NCBI GenBank assembly: GCA_900470775.1
Contig: UCBZ01000027.1
Coordinates: 1 to 64,000, forward strand
From: Hyphomicrobiales bacterium
GTDB taxonomy: Bacteria; Pseudomonadota; Alphaproteobacteria; Rhizobiales; Beijerinckiaceae
Reading direction: 5' to 3'
Length of the DNA stretch: 64,000 bases
In this document: positions 16,967 to 26,467 of the stretch, one piece after another
Layout: each line of letters starts with the position of its first letter
Numbering within the stretch: the stretch's first letter is position 1
Position numbers and translations under genes: made by a program
Notes under the pieces: generated by a model
Told to the model about the DNA's origin: nothing
Database searches by the model: none
Seen by the model: only the letters and a program-made list of their open reading frames with translations

Positions 16967-18016
16967 ATGAAAAGCATGTCGCCACGCCTGACAAGCCTCG
17001 CCCATGGCGGTGGCTGCGGCTGCAAACTGGCCCCCGCCGTGCTACGGGATCTCCTGGCCGGCATGCCGCAGATGGCGCCCTTCAGCCAACTGCTCGTTGG
17101 CTCGGACAAGGCTGACGACGCAGCCGTCTGGCAGATCGATGACAATACCTGCATCATCGCGACGACCGACTTCTTCATGCCGGTGGTCGATGATCCCCGA
17201 GACTTCGGCCGCATCGCCGCCACCAATGCGATTTCCGATATCTATGCCATGGGCGCCAAGCCGATCCTGGCGCTCGCGATCGTGGGTATGCCGATCGACA
17301 AGCTGGAATCTGCGACCATCCGGGCGATCCTTGCGGGGGGTGCCGAAACCTGCGCGAACGCTGGAATTCCGGTTGCTGGTGGGCATTCCATCGATTCGCA
17401 GGAGCCAATCTACGGCCTTGCGGTGATCGGCCTGTGCCACCCCTCCCGGCTGCGGACCAATGCCATGGCCAAGCCAACGAATTCGGTCATCCTGACCAAA
17501 GCGCTCGGCGTGGGCATCTATTCGGCGGCAATCAAGCAGGGGCTCATCGACGGCGAGAGCTACGCCGAGATGATCGCATCTACGACGATGCTGAACCGTG
17601 TCGGCTCCGAGCTCTCGGCAAACTCGGATGTGCATGCACTGACCGACGTCACCGGTTTCGGTCTGCTTGGCCATGCGCTCGAAGTTGCTAGGGCATCTGA
17701 GGTTGCGATCGAAGTTGACGTCGCACGCGTGCCCCTGCTCACGCACGCCTTGGAGTGGGCGAAGCAAGGGATCGTCACCGGCGCGTCAAAGCGCAATTGG
17801 GCAAGCTATGGTGCGGGCGTCGCCTGGCCGGGCGATGCACCGGACTGGCTGCGCCATCTACTGACCGATCCTCAGACGTCAGGCGGGCTGCTCGTGACAT
17901 GCGCTCCCGGAGCCGCAGAAGGCCTCGTCGGGGAGCTTCATGCCAAGGGTTATGCGAGTGCTGCCGTCATCGGCCGTGTCGTGGCTGGAGAGCCGCAGGT
18001 GCGCATCGCGGCTTGA
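16967..18016 (+). CDS. selD: Selenide, water dikinase (selenophosphate synthase)
   Basis: SelD makes selenophosphate from selenide and ATP, the selenium donor for SelA. The 349-aa protein has the N-terminal glycine-rich loop with catalytic Cys and Lys (HGGGCGCKL). Both Cys are TGC, so this is the cysteine form rather than a selenoprotein. Metal and ATP-binding motifs DDAAVW, TTDFF and [15 protein letters not shown] are present, as is the C-terminal [11 protein letters not shown]. It lies convergent to the minus-strand sel/fdh cluster. The ATG at 16967 gives a normal N-terminus; GTG at 16964 and ATG at 16976 are alternatives. Confidence 0.95.
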   Translation: MKSMSPRLTSLAHGGGCGCKLAPAVLRDLLAGMPQMAPFSQLLVGSDKADDAAVWQIDDNTCIIATTDFFMPVVDDPRDFGRIAATNAISDIYAMGAKPILALAIVGMPIDKLESATIRAILAGGAETCANAGIPVAGGHSIDSQEPIYGLAVIGLCHPSRLRTNAMAKPTNSVILTKALGVGIYSAAIKQGLIDGESYAEMIASTTMLNRVGSELSANSDVHALTDVTGFGLLGHALEVARASEVAIEVDVARVPLLTHALEWAKQGIVTGASKRNWASYGAGVAWPGDAPDWLRHLLTDPQTSGGLLVTCAPGAAEGLVGELHAKGYASAAVIGRVVAGEPQVRIAA

Positions 18017-18068
18017 TGGGCACGGGCGGCCTTGCCGAACTGGGAGCCATGCCGAGGAAGAGGGGACG

Positions 18069-18455
18069 TCAGTTCTTCAATTCCTCGACTTTCATGCGGC
18101 GGCCCCAGGCATCGAAGAAGTGGCCCTGATTGATCACGAGGCGGTTCTCAGCCACTTTCGCCTCCTGCTCAAGTACCAGGAGGCGGGCAGCCGTTGTATC
18201 GAGCGGGCCGCCATCTGAGGCATCCCGGCGGACGAAGAACACTGCCGCATCCCAGCGCTTACCCGCGCCAGCTAAGAGATTCGAGACCTCGCCCCAGTCA
18301 ACCTCCGTACCGATGACATGCAAATAGGTCGAGGATTGCGGCTTGATCGCGTGATTCTTGAGCCTGAGCAACATGACCAGGGCGGTGAAGCCGCTCGTCG
18401 CGCCCGCAATGTATTCTTCGGCGAGCCAGTGGTCGAAATCGGTGGTTCCAGCCAT
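18069..18455 (-). CDS. Small conserved-looking protein of unknown function at the end of the sel cluster
   Basis: This 128-aa protein (131 aa with an upstream GTG at 18464) is soluble with no signal peptide. It begins MAGTTDFDHWLAEEYIAGA and ends with WGRRMKVEELKN. I do not recognise a family. It lies just downstream of selC on the same strand, so it may be the last gene of the fdn-sel transcript. It is convergent with selD, whose stop is 53 bp away. Codon use resembles its neighbours. A role in formate dehydrogenase or selenium metabolism is only suggested by position. Confidence 0.6.
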   Translation of the reverse strand: MAGTTDFDHWLAEEYIAGATSGFTALVMLLRLKNHAIKPQSSTYLHVIGTEVDWGEVSNLLAGAGKRWDAAVFFVRRDASDGGPLDTTAARLLVLEQEAKVAENRLVINQGHFFDAWGRRMKVEELKN

Positions 18456-18517
18456 GTCATCCACCGCGAGGGGATGGAATTTGGGGCAAGGCTGTCACCG
18501 CCGCGGCCATCTCATGC

Positions 18518-20620
18518 TTAGCCCGCACGCGTGAGGCCCTTGATATCTGGCGGAAGAGAATGGGAGTCGAACCCACCTGAGACCGTCTCGCAGCCCCAAC
18601 CGGATTTGAAGTCCGGCCGCCCCACCAGGGACGCTTCTCTTCCAGAAACATTTTCCGCCTGCGTTGTTGCATCATCGGCCGAGACTGCAAAGAGGTCGCG
18701 CCGATGCGGGTTGAGGCGGCGGAGGTCGCTGCGGCGGATCGTGACGCCGTGACGGTCGAAGAACTCCAGGATCTGGATCGCGACCTTGCGGCCGACGGTT
18801 GCGCCAGACGCTGCTTCGAGAGCGTCGCGGAACAGGGCGGCGGTGAACCACCCGCTGGAAACCGTCTCGACGGCAGCAGCGATCTCGACCGCTTCCGCTA
18901 CCGTGTGGCGAGGGAAGAAGTGGTCCTGCGAGACCTCGTGGAGTTCGCCAGCACGACCGATACGCCGGAACAGCTGCCGGATGACGGCCTCGTCTTTGCC
19001 GATCTCGCCGGCAATATCGCGTACGCGTGGCGGGCGAAAGCGCTCGCTGCCTGCGAGACGGTGGCTGAGTTGCAACCAGATCGTCTCTTCCTGGACTGAC
19101 AGCGCGATCTGATGGGAGGAAAGCCGGACCCAGTTGCCCTCGATGACGATCGCGCCTTCGCCGGCAAGGCCGCGCAGAAGCGCGCGGAAAACCGGGGCCG
19201 GAATACGTGCTGCCGTCTGCAGCCGAAGGCGCTCAAGTCCGGTGCCCGCCAGATCAGGATTTTGCTTGTGGAAATTGGCGAGTTCTACCTGCACGGCCGT
19301 ATGAACATCGACGAGGCGGGCGCGCGACAGCACGAGCTGCTGTCGGCCGGTCGTGAAGGTAACTGCGTCGGCAGCCTTCGCCCAACCCTCGGCAGTGACG
19401 CCATCAGCGCCACGGTCCCGCGCGAATTGACTGAGATCGACGGTGCCCGAATTTGCGGTCATCAGAGCGCGAAGAGCGGCGACCGGATCGGTACGGCTGA
19501 GTGCGGCAAGGATAGCGAGCCGTTCCGGTGAGCGGCGCTTGCGCTCTGGCGCGCGCAAATCGAGAAAATCGCCGCCACCCAGCGTATGGTCGGCCGAGAC
19601 GTCGCGCAGCACGAAGCGGTCGCGCGCGCGCGCCGCAATCGGCCGGTCGAGCACGAGCTGAACCAGCGTCTCGTCGCCAGGCTGCGGGCGGTCTTCACCC
19701 AACAGTACAATGCGGGCGCCGATTTCGGCTGTGGCGTGGTGCAGGCGGGCCGGCATCCATTGCTGCAACCCCTTGGCCGCGCCGGGCGCGGTGGTAAGGC
19801 GCGCGTCGATGCGCTGTGTCGGATCATGCGCGCCCACCGCGAGCACCATCTCGCCGCGACGGATCGCATCTTTCTCGATCTGCGGGCCGGACAGGTTGAG
19901 GGCGCAACGCTCTCCGGCGCGGCCACGCTCGGCCTTGCGGTTCTGGGCGTGGATCGAACGCACTCGAGCCGAGAGCCCGGCCGGCGAAACGACGACCTCG
20001 TCGCCGACAGCAATCTCGCCATCCAGCACCATGCCGGTCACCACCACGCCGGCGCCCTGCAGGGTGAAGCACCGGTCAACTGAGAGCCGGAACTGGCGCT
20101 CGCCGCTGCGCGCGGCGAGGCGCTCGCTTTCGGCATCGAGCGCGGCGGTGAGGTCTGCCAGGCCTTCGCCCGTCACGCTGGATACCGGCAGGATAGGCGT
20201 AACCGCAAGCCGTGTTCCGGCGAGCCAGTCGGTGATTTCACCCGCTGCCTCAATGCGACGCTCCTGCGGGACCGCGTCTATCTTGGTCAGCGCGACCAGC
20301 ATGCGCTCGATCCCGAGCAACTCGATGATCTCGAGATGCTCGAGCGTCTGCGGCATGATGCCGTCATCGGCCGCTATGACGAGCAGCACGAGGTCTAGCG
20401 CCTGCGTGCCGGCTAGCATGGTCTGGAGGAAGCGCTCGTGGCCGGGCACATCGACGAAGCCGGTGATCCCTCCGCCGGGGCGGGGCCAGTAGGCGAAGCC
20501 GAGATCGATGGTGATCCCGCGCTCCTTCTCCTCCTTGAGCCGATCGGCGTCGACGCCCGTCAACGCCTTAACCAGCGAGGTCTTGCCATGGTCGATATGC
20601 CCGGCCGTGCCGATGATCAT
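18518..20620 (-). CDS. selB: Selenocysteine-specific elongation factor SelB
   Basis: SelB is the GTPase that carries Sec-tRNA to UGA codons by binding the SECIS hairpin. The 700-aa protein has the G1 loop [19 protein letters not shown], the [13 protein letters not shown] switch, DVPGHERFL (G3) and TKID (G4). Elongation-factor beta-barrels and C-terminal winged-helix domains that bind mRNA follow. The start shares an ATGA with the Sel1-repeat gene (20617-20620). The reading frame has no stop before 18518, so its last 42 codons run through selC. The true family C-terminus probably lies near the FAVSADD segment. Confidence 0.95.
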   Translation of the reverse strand: MIIGTAGHIDHGKTSLVKALTGVDADRLKEEKERGITIDLGFAYWPRPGGGITGFVDVPGHERFLQTMLAGTQALDLVLLVIAADDGIMPQTLEHLEIIELLGIERMLVALTKIDAVPQERRIEAAGEITDWLAGTRLAVTPILPVSSVTGEGLADLTAALDAESERLAARSGERQFRLSVDRCFTLQGAGVVVTGMVLDGEIAVGDEVVVSPAGLSARVRSIHAQNRKAERGRAGERCALNLSGPQIEKDAIRRGEMVLAVGAHDPTQRIDARLTTAPGAAKGLQQWMPARLHHATAEIGARIVLLGEDRPQPGDETLVQLVLDRPIAARARDRFVLRDVSADHTLGGGDFLDLRAPERKRRSPERLAILAALSRTDPVAALRALMTANSGTVDLSQFARDRGADGVTAEGWAKAADAVTFTTGRQQLVLSRARLVDVHTAVQVELANFHKQNPDLAGTGLERLRLQTAARIPAPVFRALLRGLAGEGAIVIEGNWVRLSSHQIALSVQEETIWLQLSHRLAGSERFRPPRVRDIAGEIGKDEAVIRQLFRRIGRAGELHEVSQDHFFPRHTVAEAVEIAAAVETVSSGWFTAALFRDALEAASGATVGRKVAIQILEFFDRHGVTIRRSDLRRLNPHRRDLFAVSADDATTQAENVSGREASLVGRPDFKSGWGCETVSGGFDSHSLPPDIKGLTRAG
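18548..18643 (-). tRNA. selC: tRNA-Sec (UCA anticodon)
   Basis: The minus strand folds as a long tRNA of 93 nt plus encoded CCA. The acceptor arm pairs GGAAGAGA with TCTCTTCC. The anticodon loop CTTCAAA contains TCA (complement of 18607-18609). A long extra arm and a GGTTCGACTCCC T-loop follow. An extended acceptor stem, long variable arm and UCA anticodon are the marks of selenocysteine tRNA. It lies inside the 3' end of the selB reading frame. It reads the UGA codon of fdnG at 28955-28957. Confidence 0.95.
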
Positions 20621-21438
20621 GACGGAAAGCCCATCTCGACGCGGCTAGCGAATTCCTGCGCTTTCTCGAAGGCGCTGGCCGGAAGGCTCGCCTTGACCGC
20701 ATTGTAGAAGGTGGCGGCGAGAAGAGAACCGCGCTGCTGGGCCATGATCAACAGGACCATGGCGCGTAGAGGGTCGGGTTCCAAACCTTGCCCGAGATGG
20801 TTGGCGGCGCCCAGCATCGCCATGGCATCGGCATCGCCGGCGGCGACACCGCGCGCCCACCAGTTCGCGGCCTCGGTCGCGTCGCGCTCCACGCCCAGCG
20901 CATTATGGTAGAGCATGCCCATGCGGGTCATGGCGCTGCCGATGCCCGCCTCGGCTGCGGCCTGCGCCCATTGCCGCGCCTCGAAAGCGTGGACATAGGC
21001 GTCCTCCTGCTCCAGCAACATCCAGGAGAGCATGTCCTGGGCCTGGGCGTCGCCGGCGCGCGCGGCCATGCGATACCAGTCGAGCGCCAGCGCATCGTCC
21101 TGATTGACACCCTGGCCCTGCAGATAGGCAGCGGCGAGATTGCGCTGGCCAGCGGCGTCGCCCGCCTCTGCAGCCACGCTCAGCCAGCGCGTGGCGAGCG
21201 CAGGATCGGCATCGACGCCGAGCCCACCCATGAAGCAGGCACCGACATTGTTGGCGGCGCGCGCGATGCCCTGATGCGCCAGCGGGCCCCAGACCGCCAG
21301 CGCCTCGCGATAATCGCCCCGTTCGGCCAGCATCTTCGCCTGGGCGAGCAACTCATCAGTGCTCGCAGTCGGCTCGGGGGGCGGGGCGGCAGACGATCTG
21401 AGACGTGCGGCTTTTCGGCGCAACAGCGAGAAGATCAT
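20617..21438 (-). CDS. Sel1-repeat (TPR-like) protein between selA and selB
   Basis: This 273-aa protein has a basic N-terminus ([10 protein letters not shown]) and then about five or six Sel1-type repeats (residues 40-235). Examples are [40 protein letters not shown] and [19 protein letters not shown]. Such repeats form helical scaffolds for protein contacts. It shares an ATGA with selA upstream (21435-21438) and another with selB downstream, so it is translationally coupled on both sides. No signal peptide is clear. A chaperone or scaffold role for SelA, SelB or Sec-tRNA is inference from the coupling alone. Confidence 0.85.
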   Translation of the reverse strand: MIFSLLRRKAARLRSSAAPPPEPTASTDELLAQAKMLAERGDYREALAVWGPLAHQGIARAANNVGACFMGGLGVDADPALATRWLSVAAEAGDAAGQRNLAAAYLQGQGVNQDDALALDWYRMAARAGDAQAQDMLSWMLLEQEDAYVHAFEARQWAQAAAEAGIGSAMTRMGMLYHNALGVERDATEAANWWARGVAAGDADAMAMLGAANHLGQGLEPDPLRAMVLLIMAQQRGSLLAATFYNAVKASLPASAFEKAQEFASRVEMGFPS

Positions 21439-22877
21439 GCGGCCCGCTCCTTCAGCGCGGGGAGCTGGGCGAGGAAGCCGGTCTCATCCGTCAGACAGCG
21501 CAGGTCCAGAAGGAGGGCGTTGTCGTTAATCCGTCCGATCACCGGGATCGGCAGTGCTCGCAGCGAAGCCGCGAGCCGGTCGAGCGCCTGGCCCTTGCGC
21601 TTGCTCGTCGGCACGGCCGCGAGCGCGGCACTCGGCAGTGTGTCCACCGGCATCGCACCCGAGCCGATCTGGCTGGCGCAGTTACGTCGCTCGGCCGCGA
21701 AACCCTCGGGGAGGGCGGCTTGCCATGCCGTGAGCAGACGCTCGGCTTGGGCCCGGATTTCATCTTGCGTCCGGCTGAAGAAATGCAGTGTCGGCAGACG
21801 CTGCGCCAGCCGATCAGGATCGCGATAGAGCTTTAGCACGGCCTCAAGCGCAGCCAACCTGATCTTGTCGAGGCGCAGGGTGCGCTTGAGATGGTTCTTG
21901 GCGCAGGGCCGCACCAAATCCTTGCGCCCGACGATAAAGCCACATTGCGGCCCGCCGAGCAGCTTGTCGCCGGAGAAGGTGACGAGATCGGCGCCGTCCT
22001 TCAACGCATCCTGCACAGTGCGCTCGCGTTTCAGGCCCCAGCGCGAGAGATCGACCAGCGTGCCTGAGCCGAGGTCGTCGATGAAGGCGATGCGGCTCGC
22101 GCTTGCCAGCGCGGCGAGGTGCTTCGGCTCGACCTCGGCGGTGAAGCCCTGGATCGCGTAGTTCGAGGTATGGGCCTTGAGGATCGCGCCGGTCTCTCCC
22201 GAGATGGCCTCCTCGAAATCGCGCAGATGGGTGCGGTTGGTGGTGCCGACCTCGTGGAGTCTTGCTCCGGCGCGCTTCATGATCTCGGGCAGGCGGAAGG
22301 CGCCGCCGATCTCGATCAACTCGCCGCGCGAGACGATGGCCTCCTTGCCGGAGGCATGCGTCGCCAGCGTGAGCAGCACGGCAGCCGCGTTGTTGTTGAC
22401 GAGGCAGGCATCCTCGGCGCCGGTCAGTTCGCATATGAGCCCGCGGACATGATCGTCGCGCTCCCCTCGCGCTCCGCCATCGAGGGCAAATTCGAGCGAG
22501 GTCGGGTGGCGCATCGCGTTGACCACGGCCTCGACGGCTTCCTCCGGCAGGACGGCACGGCCGAGATTGGTGTGCAGAACAGTACCGGTCAAGTTAAAGA
22601 CCCGACGCTGCGAGGGCATGCTGGCGGCCTCGAGCATGGTAACGGCCTCAGTAGCCACCGCCTGCACATCCGGTAGTGCGATCTCACTTGCCAACCGCTC
22701 CCGCCAGCGATGCAATGCCCCGCGGATCGCATTGCTGGTGGCAGTATGGCCGAAGCGGTCGATGGCCGAGCGCCCTGCCTGACTTTGCAGGACACGGTCG
22801 ACGGATGGCAGCCGCTGAAGCTCTTCGGTGTTATGACGCACCTGCGATACCGTTCCAGAATTGCGCGCGCCAGACAT
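21435..22877 (-). CDS. selA: L-seryl-tRNA(Sec) selenium transferase
   Basis: SelA is the PLP enzyme that converts seryl-tRNA(Sec) to selenocysteinyl-tRNA(Sec) using selenophosphate. The 480-aa length is normal. It shows RVFNLTGTVLHTNLGRAVLP near residue 100, VNNNAAAVLLTL, FIDDLGSGTLVDL and the PLP-lysine region TFSGDKLLGGPQCGFIVG. It is downstream of fdhD (76 bp gap) and coupled to the Sel1-repeat gene. The unstructured first residues and the ATG at 22877 fit the family. Confidence 0.96.
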   Translation of the reverse strand: MSGARNSGTVSQVRHNTEELQRLPSVDRVLQSQAGRSAIDRFGHTATSNAIRGALHRWRERLASEIALPDVQAVATEAVTMLEAASMPSQRRVFNLTGTVLHTNLGRAVLPEEAVEAVVNAMRHPTSLEFALDGGARGERDDHVRGLICELTGAEDACLVNNNAAAVLLTLATHASGKEAIVSRGELIEIGGAFRLPEIMKRAGARLHEVGTTNRTHLRDFEEAISGETGAILKAHTSNYAIQGFTAEVEPKHLAALASASRIAFIDDLGSGTLVDLSRWGLKRERTVQDALKDGADLVTFSGDKLLGGPQCGFIVGRKDLVRPCAKNHLKRTLRLDKIRLAALEAVLKLYRDPDRLAQRLPTLHFFSRTQDEIRAQAERLLTAWQAALPEGFAAERRNCASQIGSGAMPVDTLPSAALAAVPTSKRKGQALDRLAASLRALPIPVIGRINDNALLLDLRCLTDETGFLAQLPALKERAA

Positions 22878-22953
22878 GCATTCTATGCTGATTTAAACGC
22901 GTGACACCAATCAACCTTGGCGAGGCGCGCGAAGTCCACGCGCTGGCGGGTTT

Positions 22954-23796
22954 CTAAAATAGAATGCAATCTTGATAGGTGAAGACGTCGAAGCCATCGT
23001 CGCGCGCAATTGCGGCGAGCGTGATGCCCGCCTGTTCCGCGCTCGTGACAGCCAGAGTGGTCGGTGGGGAAATCGCGACGATGACCGACGCACTCATCAC
23101 GGCAGCTTTTTGGACCATCTCGACAGAGACACGGCTGATTAGCAGGATCGCACCGCTGCTTGCGTCAACTCCATCGCGGGCCAGCGCGCCGGCCAGCTTA
23201 TCAAGGGCGTTGTGACGGCCGACGTCCTCACGCACCAGAGACGCCCTTGCATCCCACCACCCGTCAGCGTGAGCCGCACGCGTCATCTCATGCAGCGGTT
23301 GCAGGCGCGCAAACTCTCCCATCGCCGAGAGCAGCCCGCTTGCTACAAATCGAACTGTTGATCGCACCCGCGGCCGGGGCCGAGATGCTGCTGCGAGGCT
23401 TTCTACGCCGCACAGACCACAACCGACTGGGCCGGCGATGACACGTCGACGGGCCATGTGAGACGCAGTATGCGCGCTGGCCAGCCAGATCCGAACATCG
23501 ATGCCCTGCTGTGAACAATGGACATCGATATCCCGGATTTGATCGGTTCGCTCAATCAGACCTTCTGCCAGAGAGAACCCGATGGCAAAGTCTTCGAGGT
23601 CTTGCGACGTCGCCATCATGACGGCGTAAGTCGACCCATCGAAGGAGAGGGCAATCGCGGATTCCATGGCCAACATCCGCTGGCCAGCCTGCAGGGCACC
23701 GTTGCGCCACGAAAGCTGGCTGTGGCCACCCGAGGCAGCCGACAAACCGATGATTGGCTCTTCCGGCTCAATCTGTCCGATCGCAGCGCAGGACAT
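22954..23796 (-). CDS. fdhD: Formate dehydrogenase accessory sulfurtransferase FdhD (copy 1)
   Basis: FdhD moves sulfur from IscS to the molybdenum cofactor of formate dehydrogenase. The 280-aa protein has the catalytic loop GPVGCGLCGVESL (Cys126, Cys129) and the conserved VREDVGRHNALDKLAG and SRVSVEMVQKAA motifs. The ATG at 23796 lies 1 nt after the fdhE stop, so the two are coupled. A second FdhD is encoded at 45921-46733; the two share most motifs. This copy is clearly dedicated to the FdnGHI enzyme beside it. Confidence 0.95.
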   Translation of the reverse strand: MSCAAIGQIEPEEPIIGLSAASGGHSQLSWRNGALQAGQRMLAMESAIALSFDGSTYAVMMATSQDLEDFAIGFSLAEGLIERTDQIRDIDVHCSQQGIDVRIWLASAHTASHMARRRVIAGPVGCGLCGVESLAAASRPRPRVRSTVRFVASGLLSAMGEFARLQPLHEMTRAAHADGWWDARASLVREDVGRHNALDKLAGALARDGVDASSGAILLISRVSVEMVQKAAVMSASVIVAISPPTTLAVTSAEQAGITLAAIARDDGFDVFTYQDCILF

Positions 23797-23797
23797 C

Positions 23798-24721
23798 TCA
23801 ATAGCTCAGCAGGAAGGGATTGAACGCCGCTCGTCGATAAGGGCCTTTGCTCATCAGCATGTCGAGGGCCAACGTCCCGATGTCGTCGGCAACAGGGTCA
23901 ATGGTAAGGTCCTTGTTTTGGTACATGACCTTCACATAGGTCCGGCACTCGTCACATGTTTCGGCCTTGATCGTGCCGTTGCCACCTTCAATTTCCTGGT
24001 ACCCGATGCCCTTGGTGGTGCCGCAGGAGCAACAGCGGACGCGGACGTAATACCATAGCGTCGCGCAGAGTGAGCAGACGCAGAAGCGGCTGCCATGGGC
24101 ATTCACCCACTCAACGATCACCGATGCGACCGGTGCACCGCCGCAAGAGGGGCAGACGCCGTCACCGACCGGGACGAGGGTTGTGGCGTCAAGCTGCGAC
24201 GCCAGGCGCACCAAATGAACCTGCAGGCCGGCCGCGATATAGCTGTGTTCGGCGAGTTCATCGAGCGAGAGGGCATTGTCGAGCACGTCGCGCACCATCC
24301 GTTCACGCTGCGTGATGTCGCAATGCGCGACCCGCTCCAACGCCTCAGCCGCTGGGACTGGCATGTCGATGGATGAAAGGTTGTCGAAGAGCCGATCGAG
24401 CGTCGTCGTGAGCGCATCGTCAACCGTGATCCTGGCGCGGTCGATCTGCGGCAGGCCGAAGGTTGCAGCCTGCGCGGCGTCGTCCGCATCCCTCATAGCC
24501 ACGATCGGGAGGCCAGGAATAATCGTCAGCTGGGCATCGGTCACTGCTGCGACGAATTCGAGATAGGGCTTCATCGGACTGACTTGCGCATAGGTTCTCA
24601 GCCGTTTCGCGCGGGCTGCGAAGATAGCATCCGGCTTCGGCAGGACCGCGAATGGCGGTTCCGAAACTTCCCCGATCGCTGTCGGGTCAGCCTTGATTTC
24701 GCTCGGCGTTACTCTGGCCAT
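23798..24721 (-). CDS. fdhE: Formate dehydrogenase accessory protein FdhE
   Basis: FdhE is a rubredoxin-like iron protein needed for maturation of respiratory formate dehydrogenases. The 307-aa sequence has the four CxxC pairs: CPSCGGAP, CSLCATLW, CCSCGTTKG and CDECRTY. It ends in a family-like LTIDPVADDIGTLALDMLM. It sits between fdnI and fdhD on the same strand with gaps of 9 and 1 bp. E. coli FdhE interacts with the Tat-bearing catalytic subunit, which fits the Tat signal on FdnG here. Confidence 0.94.
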   Translation of the reverse strand: MARVTPSEIKADPTAIGEVSEPPFAVLPKPDAIFAARAKRLRTYAQVSPMKPYLEFVAAVTDAQLTIIPGLPIVAMRDADDAAQAATFGLPQIDRARITVDDALTTTLDRLFDNLSSIDMPVPAAEALERVAHCDITQRERMVRDVLDNALSLDELAEHSYIAAGLQVHLVRLASQLDATTLVPVGDGVCPSCGGAPVASVIVEWVNAHGSRFCVCSLCATLWYYVRVRCCSCGTTKGIGYQEIEGGNGTIKAETCDECRTYVKVMYQNKDLTIDPVADDIGTLALDMLMSKGPYRRAAFNPFLLSY

Positions 24722-24730
24722 GTCGATCTC

Positions 24731-25492
24731 TCAGCTTGGTCGGCGCGGCGATGACGATGGACCGGTGGCGGAATGAGGATGGGGAATTTCGGCGGCTTTG
24801 CTACCATCGACCTTCACCACCAGTTCACGCAGCCATTTGCGATGATGCCGCCAGGCCCAGCCGCCCGTGACCACCCCATGTGTCATGGCGCTGAAGGTGC
24901 CCTTCACCCAGATGGCCGCGTAGACGTGGATGATCCAGACGCAGATGGCGAAGATGGCGGCCAGCGCGTGGGCGAGCACGGCGAGGCGTTTGACCTCGAT
25001 CGTCGTGAAGGGCGAAAAATACTGGTCCCAAATAACGATCCCGGTGCTGATCAAGACGAGGATCAGCGCCGACATCGACCAGAAGACAAACTTTTGGCCA
25101 GCATTATATTTGCCGAGCTCGGGCAGGTCGTCGTCGCGATTGCGGAGCACGTCGCCGATCTTGGCCAGCCATGTACGGTCGGCCTGAACGGGCAAGTTCG
25201 CGCGCCAGAACCGAACGAACAGCAGCGAGAACGAGAAGAAGAGGACGAGCCCGATCCACGGGTGGATCGTTCGTGTCCACTGTCCTCCACTAAACAGGCC
25301 GGTCAGGAAGAACAGATTGGGCGTAAACAGGGACATCCCCGACACCGCCAGCAGGATCAGGCTTGCCGCAGTAATCCAATGGTTGATCCGCGCTGCTGCT
25401 TTGTAGCGATGAACCTGCACGGGGTGCGTGCCGCTGACGGCATCGCCAGATTGGATATCGGCGGGGGCGCCATGTTCCCGGGGCGCCGTCAC
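24731..25492 (-). CDS. fdnI: Formate dehydrogenase gamma subunit (cytochrome b556)
   Basis: This 253-aa membrane subunit takes electrons from the beta subunit and reduces quinone. Four hydrophobic segments are visible, with haem-ligand candidates in AARINHWITAASLILLAVSG, RTIHPWIGLVLFF and LAHALAAIFAICVWIIHVYA. The start shares an ATGA with the fdnH stop (25489-25492). The basic, proline-rich C-terminus is short. FdnI and FdoI cannot be told apart here, so the symbol is by convention. Confidence 0.93.
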   Translation of the reverse strand: MTAPREHGAPADIQSGDAVSGTHPVQVHRYKAAARINHWITAASLILLAVSGMSLFTPNLFFLTGLFSGGQWTRTIHPWIGLVLFFSFSLLFVRFWRANLPVQADRTWLAKIGDVLRNRDDDLPELGKYNAGQKFVFWSMSALILVLISTGIVIWDQYFSPFTTIEVKRLAVLAHALAAIFAICVWIIHVYAAIWVKGTFSAMTHGVVTGGWAWRHHRKWLRELVVKVDGSKAAEIPHPHSATGPSSSPRRPS

Positions 25493-26457
25493 GCGTGACC
25501 TCGCGGCGGCTGGAGGTCACGTCCGGTTGCCAGGCTCCCGGCGCTGTCCTCATCTTCTTCGGTCACCTTGTTGGGGCCTGCCACCGCATAATGCGCAAGT
25601 CCTGCCAAGGCGGCGGCTCCCATTAGGGCCATGCCGAAATATTTGGTCACACCCTTCCAGACTTTCACGACCCGCGAGATGCTCGGATCGTCCGGCAAGC
25701 CGGCATAGAGCGAAGGTTTGTCGGCATGGTGCAGCACATACATGACATGGGTACCGCCGACACCAGGCGGATCATAGAGGCCGGCGTGCTCGAAGCCGCG
25801 CGATTTCAGGTCCTTGATGCGGAATTCGGCCCAGGCCTTCATCTCATCTTTGGTGCCAAAGACAATCGCCTGCGTCGGGCACGCCTTCTGGCAGGCGGGG
25901 CCCTGTCCGACCGCGATACGATCCGAGCATAGGGTGCATTTGTAGGCCGTATGATCGGTTTTGGAGATGCGCGGAATGTTGAAGGGGCAACCCTTGATGC
26001 AATAGCCGCAGCCGATGCAGTTTTCGTGGAAGAAGTCGACGATCCCGTTCGAATACTGGACGATTGCGCCGGGCGATGGGCACGCCTTCAGGCAGCCCGG
26101 ATCGGCGCAATGCATGCAGCCATCCTTGCGGATCAGCCACTCGAGGTGACCGGACTCGGGATTATCCCATTCGGTGAAGCGCATCAGCGTGAAGGTGTTG
26201 GGCGTCAGGTCCATGGGGTTATCGTACACCCCGTGGTTGTATCCGATGTCCTCATGCAGGTTGTTCCATTCAAGGCATGCGGACTGGCATGCCTTGCAAC
26301 CAATGCACTTGGTGACGTCGATGAGTTTTGCGATTTCAGTCAGTCGCGTGGTCGGCAGCGCGACCTCCGAGGCGGAGCGACGAACGAGGTCGCGCTCGCT
26401 GAAGCGGGGGCGTGAAGCCTCCCCGGCGACCGACGCATTCGGGATGGGTGGGAACAT
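25489..26457 (-). CDS. fdnH: Formate dehydrogenase iron-sulfur (beta) subunit
   Basis: This 322-aa electron-transfer subunit has four cysteine clusters for [4Fe-4S] centres: CIGCKACQSAC, CMHCADPGCLKAC, CIGCGYCIKGC and CTLCSDRIAVGQGPACQKAC. A C-terminal membrane helix (YFGMALMGAAALAGLAHYAV) anchors it to the membrane. It carries electrons from the molybdenum subunit to the cytochrome b. It lies between fdnG and fdnI, 10 bp after the fdnG stop and overlapping the fdnI start. Confidence 0.95.
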   Translation of the reverse strand: MFPPIPNASVAGEASRPRFSERDLVRRSASEVALPTTRLTEIAKLIDVTKCIGCKACQSACLEWNNLHEDIGYNHGVYDNPMDLTPNTFTLMRFTEWDNPESGHLEWLIRKDGCMHCADPGCLKACPSPGAIVQYSNGIVDFFHENCIGCGYCIKGCPFNIPRISKTDHTAYKCTLCSDRIAVGQGPACQKACPTQAIVFGTKDEMKAWAEFRIKDLKSRGFEHAGLYDPPGVGGTHVMYVLHHADKPSLYAGLPDDPSISRVVKVWKGVTKYFGMALMGAAALAGLAHYAVAGPNKVTEEDEDSAGSLATGRDLQPPRGHA

Positions 26458-26467
26458 GCGTGCCTCC

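Noticed and set aside
18531-18752. A plus-strand frame over selC
   Set aside because: It is produced by the tRNA and the selB shadow; tRNA-Sec explains the sequence.
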